Of a DNA stretch of 5,557 bases, positions 1 through 4,641 are shown one piece after another. The notes under the pieces were generated by a model. That model was given only the letters and a program-made list of their open reading frames with translations. It was not told the origin of the DNA and did not search any database. This DNA comes from Candidatus Poribacteria bacterium (GTDB lineage Bacteria; Poribacteria; WGA-4E; PCPOR2b): the NCBI GenBank assembly GCA_027296925.1, contig JAPUIP010000729.1:1-5557 (forward strand), in the 5' to 3' direction. Made by a program: the position numbers and the translations under genes. The first letter of the stretch is position 1, and every line of letters starts with the position of its first letter.

Positions 1-1
1 C

Positions 2-343
2 AACCAAGGGGCGCCAATCCCGCTCCGTGAGCCGAATGGAAAGTTTCTGGGGTATAAGCGGAACCGGAATGGCGAGCCCGTCGTGACGAAGCTCGATGAT
101 CTTTTGCTTCGGGAGGTTGTCCAACTGACCCGTGGGAACTATTATCAAGCGACGCCGGGCGAGACGGAAATTGATCGCTTGTCCGAAGCGCTGGCTTCGA
201 TTGAAAAGCGGGAGATTGAGGAGCGGCAGTTTACGCAATATGAAGATCGATTTCAATATTTCTTGGGATTTGCCCTGCTTCTTTTTGTGTGGGAACTCCT
301 CCTGCCGGATCGCCGACGAAACACCGTGGAAAATGAGAGGTAG
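2..343 (+). CDS. C-terminal part of a BatB-like VWA-domain membrane protein (5' truncated)
   Basis: Only the last 113 residues are visible; the reading frame is open to the left edge, so the GTG at 83 is internal and not a start. The fragment opens with a stretch containing APIPLRE and GYKRNRNGEPV, then a helical segment with LTRGNYYQATPGETEIDRL, a charged helix (EKREIEERQFTQYEDRFQY) and one hydrophobic segment at about fragment residues 85-102, followed by a basic DRRR tail. This order is the standard C-terminus of BatB/BatA-type proteins: end of the von Willebrand factor A domain, linker, and a final membrane helix that anchors the protein in the inner membrane with a short cytoplasmic tail. 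Family members usually sit with a MoxR-type AAA ATPase and act as envelope or metal-dependent assembly factors; those partners would lie outside the window. It converges on the next gene with a 73-bp gap and has no evident link to the sugar-acid genes. The family call is firm, the precise role is not. Confidence 0.85.
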   Translation, partial: NQGAPIPLREPNGKFLGYKRNRNGEPVVTKLDDLLLREVVQLTRGNYYQATPGETEIDRLSEALASIEKREIEERQFTQYEDRFQYFLGFALLLFVWELLLPDRRRNTVENER

Positions 344-416
344 AATACGTATCCTACTCCCGCTTCGCGTCTGAAAATTGCACCTTGCTGAGACACCCCG
401 ACGCCGCTTCTTGAAT

Positions 417-1412
417 CTACACTTCCGAATTCACAGCCTGGATCAATGCGATGATATAGCCGAACTGGAACGCCCATGCCTGGCGGATGCGCCCAGAAAC
501 CCCGGTCGGCACGGTGTCATCCGGGTGAGAAGGCGCATGATCGGGCATCAGCATGTAGGGGTACTCTACGTCTCTGAGTACCTTCGCTAGCGTATACATA
601 TCGACATCGCCTTCATCAGGCCAGACTTCCTGGAAGTTGTGGAGCCCGCCGCGGATATTGCGAAAGTGTATGTTGAAGATCTTCTTCCGCTCTCCAAAAT
701 ACCGGACAATATCGTACAGTTCACGCCCGGGGTCTTCCAATCCCTCAGAAGCCGTTCCACAGCAGAAATTAAATCCATGGTAAGGGCTGTCCACAACCTC
801 AACGAAGCGTTTCAGCCCCTCAAACATCGGATAATTCCAACGCTCCACACCTCTTAACACCGGTGCCGGCGGATCGTTGAGATGACAGGCCATCTGTACC
901 TTGTTCTCTTCAGCCACCGGAATCACGCGCTCCAGAAAATAGGCAATCCGCTCAAACGCCTCTTCGCGACTCACCCGGCCGGCTTCTGACAGCGTCTCAT
1001 TATCGTACTTGGAGATGTCGAAGGTGCTGTACGTTGAGCCGCCCCGCCCGAGTGTGCTTTCGGTTCGCTGATGCGGAAGTATGCAGAAGTTATAATTCAA
1101 CCCTCTGAGCTCCGCCTTCCCTGCATTCTCAATGGTCTTGCAAATCGCATCGAGGTCCCGATCACGTTGCGGGTCTTGCGCAAGGGTAATGCTGTTGGCG
1201 AGGCCAATATGAATCATCTCGAAGCTGACGCCTTCCTGTGCGGCTTCTTCCTTGTGCCGTATCAGCGTTTCCACCTCTGTGTCTTCGACGGAGGCATCCA
1301 TGTGCGTGACACCGTGCCGAACCAGGAATTGCAGCTCCTTTTTTGACGTGCCTATTCCTTGGACACCGACGTGCATTTTCGCTTTTCTGCGTTGCTTCTC
1401 TGTTCCGTTCAT
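417..1412 (-). CDS. UxuA/mannonate dehydratase-family enzyme
   Basis: A complete 331-residue protein of the UxuA family (D-mannonate to 2-keto-3-deoxygluconate, hexuronate catabolism, cytoplasmic TIM barrel). Visible signatures in order: GLNYNF (about 104-109), GRGG (122-125), CHLNDPP with His177, FNFCCGT with Cys217, NIHFRN with His249, GDVDMY (268-273) and MPDHAP with Asp291-His292. His177, Cys217, His249 and Asp291 match the four Mn ligands of characterised UxuA enzymes, and His292 the neighbouring active-site position, so it should be active. At 331 residues it is shorter than E. coli UxuA (394), as is common for this branch in environmental bacteria. The frame stays open upstream to 1796, but that extension runs through the promoter region and into the opposite-strand dioxygenase gene. 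The start at 1412 is chosen for its AAGGAG box nine bases upstream and promoter just beyond; an in-frame ATG at 1376 is an unlikely alternative. It is divergent from the dioxygenase gene. Mannonate itself as substrate is an inference. Confidence 0.88.
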   Translation of the reverse strand: MNGTEKQRRKAKMHVGVQGIGTSKKELQFLVRHGVTHMDASVEDTEVETLIRHKEEAAQEGVSFEMIHIGLANSITLAQDPQRDRDLDAICKTIENAGKAELRGLNYNFCILPHQRTESTLGRGGSTYSTFDISKYDNETLSEAGRVSREEAFERIAYFLERVIPVAEENKVQMACHLNDPPAPVLRGVERWNYPMFEGLKRFVEVVDSPYHGFNFCCGTASEGLEDPGRELYDIVRYFGERKKIFNIHFRNIRGGLHNFQEVWPDEGDVDMYTLAKVLRDVEYPYMLMPDHAPSHPDDTVPTGVSGRIRQAWAFQFGYIIALIQAVNSEV

Positions 1413-1421
1413 TGTTGCGTT

Positions 1422-1427
1422 CTCCTT
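1422..1427 (-). promoter_or_regulatory. Shine-Dalgarno site that fixes the start of the UxuA-like gene
   Basis: Read on the minus strand this is AAGGAG, separated by nine bases from the ATG at 1412. It decides the start against the much longer open frame that reaches 1796 and overlaps the dioxygenase gene. Confidence 0.75.
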
Positions 1428-1442
1428 GGGGATAATGAAAAT

Positions 1443-1471
1443 AGGATAACACATCGCTAGAAGGCTGTCAA
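1443..1471 (-). promoter_or_regulatory. Sigma-70-type promoter for the UxuA-like gene
   Basis: On the minus strand a perfect -35 box TTGACA (1466-1471) is followed after exactly 17 bases by TATCCT (1443-1448), four of six matches to the -10 consensus. Transcription would begin near 1436, giving a leader of about 24 bases that just includes the Shine-Dalgarno site. Position, spacing and orientation all fit the gene start at 1412. The prediction assumes a sigma-70-like factor. Confidence 0.6.
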
Positions 1472-1499
1472 CGGAGATTAAATTGACTCCACTTTGGAA

Positions 1500-1528
1500 T
1501 TGACCAGGTACGAAGAAGATGATAAGAT
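1500..1528 (+). promoter_or_regulatory. Candidate promoter for the dioxygenase gene
   Basis: TTGACC (1500-1505) is followed after 17 bases by TAAGAT (1523-1528); the boxes match the sigma-70 consensus at five and four of six positions. Transcription would begin near 1535, leaving a leader of about 75 bases before the ATG at 1611. A second -35-like TTGACT lies at 1483-1488 and a TATAGT at 1528-1533, so the exact choice of boxes is uncertain. It is divergent from, and does not overlap, the promoter of the UxuA-like gene. Confidence 0.4.
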
Positions 1529-1610
1529 ATAGTCTGTGAAGCAAGGTGTCATCTTGGGTGACTCGTTGTAGAGTTTCATGGTAAGTACTCACATATAGAG
1601 GGACAATGGC

Positions 1611-2408
1611 ATGGCTAACTTCCAACTGACCCAGCAACAACTGAATTTCGTGGAAACCTTCGGCTATCTCCACTTTCCCGGCTTGCTCAATGACCGGATT
1701 GACCAGATCATCGAAGCGTTTGAACAGGTATGGGTGGACTTGAATGTCGAGCACCCCGAAGCGCATCGCACATACATCGTGCCGTTTATCGGTCAAAGCG
1801 AATATCTCAGCTCACTGCTCGATGACGATCGGATTGACGGCATTTTCACCAGCCTGTTGGGAGAGGATTACGTCTACCTCGGCAGCGATGGCAACTTCTA
1901 CAGCGGGGACACGGGATGGCATTCGGACGGCGGTTGGCCGCGCCCCGTCCGCTACTACAAAATGGGGCTCTACCTCGACCCGCTTACCGCCGATTCCGGG
2001 GCGTTGCGCTTCATTCCCGGCAGCCACAGATATGGCGAAGGCTACGCGGAAACCGTGCAACAGAACATCAGGAGTCTGCAGGAAATCTACAGTATTGACG
2101 GTCCCGCGGTGCCCGCCGCCGCGATCGAAACGCAGCCGGGCGATGTAGTCGTGTTCAACCAGGGGATGAAGCACAGTGCCTGGGGCGGCGGTACGCAACG
2201 TCGGATGTTTACGATTAATTGCGGCTATCGGTACAAGGCGGATGAGATGCAGTTGCTGCGCGACGAGCTCGATCTCGTGTCTCGTTTTGGTCGGGGGAAA
2301 ATCTACGGTGATAAGATGCTGGCAACGGCGGGACCGAAACGGATGGTGCACCTGGAGCAGGCTTTGGCTCTGGCGCCGGAGGGCGTGTGGCCGGTTTCGG
2401 AGGCATAG
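1611..2408 (+). CDS. Phytanoyl-CoA dioxygenase (PhyH) family Fe(II)/2-oxoglutarate oxygenase
   Basis: A 265-residue cytoplasmic protein of normal length for bacterial PhyH-like oxygenases, which hydroxylate (and sometimes thereby demethylate) small substrates using oxygen and 2-oxoglutarate, releasing succinate and CO2. The N-terminus (LTQQQLNFVETFGYLHFPGL) is the usual PhyH opening. The facial triad is visible as His104-x-Asp106 in GWHSDGG and His188 in GMKHSAWGG. Arg197 or Arg198 shortly after it is the expected 2-oxoglutarate carboxylate anchor. GALRFIPGSH (130-139) is a further family signature. The start is supported by a purine-rich GAGGG just upstream (about 1598-1602, eight bases) and by the family N-terminus beginning there. 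The gene is the first on the plus strand after the divergent promoter region and is followed by a hairpin and a 330-bp spacer, so it may form its own transcript. The true substrate is unknown; phytanoyl-CoA is unlikely. Its placement suggests a sugar acid or derivative, which is inference. Confidence 0.87.
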   Translation: MANFQLTQQQLNFVETFGYLHFPGLLNDRIDQIIEAFEQVWVDLNVEHPEAHRTYIVPFIGQSEYLSSLLDDDRIDGIFTSLLGEDYVYLGSDGNFYSGDTGWHSDGGWPRPVRYYKMGLYLDPLTADSGALRFIPGSHRYGEGYAETVQQNIRSLQEIYSIDGPAVPAAAIETQPGDVVVFNQGMKHSAWGGGTQRRMFTINCGYRYKADEMQLLRDELDLVSRFGRGKIYGDKMLATAGPKRMVHLEQALALAPEGVWPVSEA

Positions 2409-2417
2409 CGAAACAGT

Positions 2418-2441
2418 GGTATAACTGCCGATAGTTATACC
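2418..2441 (+). terminator. Hairpin just after the dioxygenase gene, possible terminator
   Basis: GGTATAACT (2418-2426) and AGTTATACC (2433-2441) form a perfect 9-bp stem with a six-base loop, starting ten bases after the stop codon. The position suits a terminator or an mRNA 3'-end stabiliser. The stem is AT-rich and the following sequence has only a broken T-run (CCATTTTG), so it is not a classical rho-independent terminator and could instead be the end of a repeat element. Confidence 0.4.
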
Positions 2442-2567
2442 AATTCCATTTTGAAATCAATATTATTTCGACCTTGTCACATTTCATGTAGCCATGTACT
2501 GTCTGCCTCCCAGCACGCCCGGATTTCGTAGGGGCGCCGCTTGCTGCGCCCATTCGTATCAAGTTAA

Positions 2568-2719
2568 GGACGCAGAGCGTCCAAGACCGCATTCCCACGC
2601 TGGAAGTGAAATGCCCGTTAGGGTGCTTGTCCCGAACTTTGAGGGGCGTGGGAACGAGTCGATGGCGAAGTCCCAGTTATGACTCGTTCCGATGCTCTGC
2701 GTCGGAGCGAGCGGAACGA
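2568..2719. repeat. Composite palindromic (REP-like) intergenic element
   Basis: Several exact inverted repeats are interleaved. GGACGC-AGA-GCGTCC (2568-2582) is a tight hairpin. GACGCAGAGC (2569-2578) pairs with GCTCTGCGTC (2694-2703), enclosing the element. TTCCCACGC (2592-2600) pairs with GCGTGGGAA (2646-2654). GGAACGAGTC (2651-2660) pairs with GACTCGTTCC (2681-2690). TCGTTCCG (2684-2691) pairs with CGGAACGA (2712-2719). The alternatives are mutually exclusive in part, so the RNA could switch folds. The style, with TTCCCACGC/GCGTGGGAACGAG and GATGCTCTGCGTC cores, resembles dispersed REP or MITE-like repeats of environmental bacteria; that resemblance is from memory and the copy number elsewhere in the genome is unknown. 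No transposase is nearby. Confidence 0.65.
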
Positions 2720-2738
2720 ACAATGAAAGGAAGCCGTT

Positions 2739-3686
2739 ATGTCTCAACATAAAGTTTTGATTGCATCGCGTCACGCCCCAGAGGTTGAAGCGATGCTTGA
2801 TGATGCGCCGCCGGAAGCGGATATTCACCTCTTGCAGCCGGGGGAAAGGCTCGGCGATCACATTGCAGATGTCGAGATTATCTACGGAGGCATCGGTGAA
2901 ACCGATTTCGCCAAAGCCAAATCGCTGCGCTGGGTGCAACTGCCCTCCGCAGGTGCCGAAGGGACCATGTATCCCGCCTTCAAAGCCAGCGATGTTATCC
3001 TGACAAACTCCCGTCGCATGCATGGCTCGCAGATTGCTGAACACACCTTTGCGTTATTGCTATCACTGACACGCCGCATTCTCACACAGTGGGAGTTCAT
3101 GAAAGAAAAACGCTGGGAACGCGCTCCGTGTATCGAATTGGCGGGGATGACGATGGGGATTCTGGGGCTTGGCGGTATCGGTCGAGAGGTTGCGAAACGA
3201 GCGCAGGCGTTCGCGCTCAACGTGATTGCCGTCGATCCAGAGCCGATGGAAAAGCCGGAGTTCGTAGAAGAGCTCGGCAAGCTCGATTGGCTTCCAGAAT
3301 TTATGGCGAAGTCGAATGTCGTGGTGGTCTGCTGTCCAATCACACCAGAGACCCATAAGCTCCTGTCGCACGAGGCGTTCAATCAGATGCAAGATGGCAG
3401 CTATCTGGTGAATATCAGTCGAGGCAAAGTTGTCGATGAAGACGCTCTGATTGGGGCGCTTCGGAGCGGCAAACTCGCCGGTGCTGGGCTGGATGTCACC
3501 TACACCGAACCGTGTCCGCCGGACAACCCGCTATGGACGGAACCAAACGTCATCTTAACCTCCCATAGCGCCGGGTCATCCCAGCACATCAGCGCACGTA
3601 CCCTGCGTCTGTTCATTGATAACCTGCATCGTTATGTCAAAGGTGAGACGTTGGTCAACCTTGTGGATAAGCAGAAGGGCTACTAG
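2739..3686 (+). CDS. D-isomer-specific 2-hydroxyacid dehydrogenase, NAD-dependent
   Basis: A complete 315-residue cytoplasmic enzyme, normal length for the family (GhrA/SerA/VanH-like), which interconverts 2-hydroxy and 2-keto acids. An N-terminal substrate domain (to about residue 100, with RWVQLPSAGAEG) leads into the nucleotide-binding domain. GLGGIG (143-148) is the dinucleotide fingerprint, and Asp166 at the end of the next strand favours NAD over NADP. The catalytic triad is complete: Arg228 in NISRGKVVDE, Glu257 in GLDVTYTEP and His276 in LTSHSAGSS. The start has an AAAGGAAG box about six bases upstream. It stands 330 bp beyond the dioxygenase but only 24 bp before the epimerase-like gene, so it is likely the head of a two- or three-gene transcript. 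In this setting it could reduce or oxidise a keto or hydroxy acid made by the flanking dehydratases, or act in glyoxylate or hydroxypyruvate reduction. The family is certain, the substrate is not. Confidence 0.9.
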   Translation: MSQHKVLIASRHAPEVEAMLDDAPPEADIHLLQPGERLGDHIADVEIIYGGIGETDFAKAKSLRWVQLPSAGAEGTMYPAFKASDVILTNSRRMHGSQIAEHTFALLLSLTRRILTQWEFMKEKRWERAPCIELAGMTMGILGLGGIGREVAKRAQAFALNVIAVDPEPMEKPEFVEELGKLDWLPEFMAKSNVVVVCCPITPETHKLLSHEAFNQMQDGSYLVNISRGKVVDEDALIGALRSGKLAGAGLDVTYTEPCPPDNPLWTEPNVILTSHSAGSSQHISARTLRLFIDNLHRYVKGETLVNLVDKQKGY

Positions 3687-3710
3687 AATACAGAACTGGG
3701 GAGGAATCGC

Positions 3711-4562
3711 ATGAAACGAATCATTGTGACGGGCGCCAAAGGCGGCGCCGGTCGCAGCATTGTGAAAGTCCTGCGGGAAGCGGGTTACAATGTACTCGGC
3801 ATCGATCTCAAGCCGGCTGAACCAACCGAGACGGGCTACGTGCGGCACGACATCCTTGACGGCGCGGGACTTCACGATCTGTTCGCCGGCGCGGATGGCG
3901 TTGTCCACTTCGGCAGCTACCCCACCACTGCCTGGTCTAGTTGGTCGGAGACATTCCATAATGTCACCGATGGTGGGTTTAATGTGTTTCAGGCATGCGC
4001 CAACCTGGGAATCAAGCGGATTGCCTGGGCGTCGAGTATGGAGGTTTATGGATACCCGCTCAAGCTGACCCATCTGCCGCTGACTGAGGATAGCCCCCTG
4101 ATGTCGCCAGATATCTACGGCGCATCGAAAGTGATGCTGGAATCACTGGCGGCGGACTACTGCCGCTGGCATAGCATGTCCATTGCCGGATTTCGGCTGG
4201 GGCGCATCGTGTACGAGGGCGGCTTCGACTGGCGGCTGAAAAAGCATACGGAATCAGACGAATCAGCGGCAGACGTGTTGTGGTGTTACATTGATGCCCG
4301 CGATGTGGCGACAGCGTGTCAGGCATGGTTGGAGTCTGACTTGCAGGGGTTTATGCCGTTTAACGTTGCGGCTGAGGATGTCTGCGTTGAAACGCCCACG
4401 AAACAGTTGCTTGAAAGATTCTATCCCAACGTGGGGTTGCGAGCCAGTTTCGACGGGCATCAGTGCCCATATGATGCATCTGCCCTACAAAGGGCGTTGG
4501 GGTGGAAGCCACGATATGACTGGCGGACGACTCGCGACGAATTTTATAGTGCCGGAAATTGA
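3711..4562 (+). CDS. NAD-dependent epimerase/dehydratase, extended SDR family
   Basis: A complete 283-residue protein with a Rossmann fold. TGAKGGAG (7-14) gives the GxxGxxG nucleotide motif, and Asp32 at the end of strand two favours NAD. Ser108-Ser109 in WASSMEVYG and the Tyr136-x-x-x-Lys140 pair in YGASK supply the catalytic residues. WCYIDARDVATAC (191-203) is the conserved late motif of extended SDRs, and ALGWKPRYDW near the end is the usual C-terminal signature. Members act on nucleotide sugars or, in the uronate dehydrogenase branch, oxidise uronates to aldarolactones; 283 residues is on the short side and close to that branch, but a specific assignment is not justified. A strong GGGAGG box lies six bases upstream. 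The gap to the preceding dehydrogenase is 24 bp, so the two are probably co-transcribed. A 79-bp gap with an inverted repeat separates it from the next gene. Confidence 0.87.
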   Translation: MKRIIVTGAKGGAGRSIVKVLREAGYNVLGIDLKPAEPTETGYVRHDILDGAGLHDLFAGADGVVHFGSYPTTAWSSWSETFHNVTDGGFNVFQACANLGIKRIAWASSMEVYGYPLKLTHLPLTEDSPLMSPDIYGASKVMLESLAADYCRWHSMSIAGFRLGRIVYEGGFDWRLKKHTESDESAADVLWCYIDARDVATACQAWLESDLQGFMPFNVAAEDVCVETPTKQLLERFYPNVGLRASFDGHQCPYDASALQRALGWKPRYDWRTTRDEFYSAGN

Positions 4563-4576
4563 ATCTGTTTTCATCG

Positions 4577-4613
4577 GACGGAACGATGTTTGCACTACCG
4601 CTCTCGTTCCGTC
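4577..4613. repeat. Perfect 10-bp inverted repeat before the last gene
   Basis: GACGGAACGA (4577-4586) and TCGTTCCGTC (4604-4613) are exact reverse complements separated by 17 bases, in the 79-bp gap upstream of the enolase-superfamily gene. In RNA this is a stem that ends 12 bases before the AAGGAG ribosome site; in DNA it could be an operator. Its TCGTTCCG/CGGAACGA core is also present in the spacer before the dehydrogenase gene. There is no T-run, so a terminator is unlikely. Confidence 0.55.
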
Positions 4614-4641
4614 AACCATAAAAGTAAGGAGCAATGCGACG

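Larger units (their letters stand above)
2409..2738. other. 330-bp gene-free spacer rich in inverted repeats
   Basis: No credible gene: the short open frames here have no family resemblance and no good ribosome site. The stretch holds, in order, a perfect 9-bp hairpin (2418-2441), an AT-rich segment (about 2440-2490), a small GC-rich hairpin with GGGCGC (2532-2537) pairing to GCGCCC (2546-2551), and a composite palindromic element (2568-2719) that ends 19 bases before the dehydrogenase start. A weak promoter-like pair, TTGTCA (2474-2479) and TACTGT (2497-2502) with 17-base spacing, is the best I could find for the downstream genes; only its -35 box is convincing. Confidence 0.6.

Noticed and set aside
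340..357. Near-palindrome GTAGAATACGTATCCTAC at the end of the VWA gene
   Set aside because: Eight of nine pairs match, but there is no loop and no T-run, so it is not a terminator; short palindromes of this size occur by chance.
344..416. Possible bidirectional terminator between the convergent genes
   Set aside because: No stable hairpin with a T-run on either strand could be found in this 73-bp gap.
1413..1796. In-frame 128-residue N-terminal extension of the UxuA-like protein
   Set aside because: It crosses the promoter and ribosome site and overlaps the opposite-strand dioxygenase gene, whose N-terminal family signature is real; UxuA homologues have no such domain.
1812..2351. Long minus-strand open frame inside the dioxygenase gene
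   Set aside because: It is a shadow of the plus-strand gene, with no family motifs and no ribosome site.
2494..2682. Possible 62-residue small protein in the repeat-rich spacer
   Set aside because: No Shine-Dalgarno site, composition dictated by the inverted repeats, and no recognisable domain.
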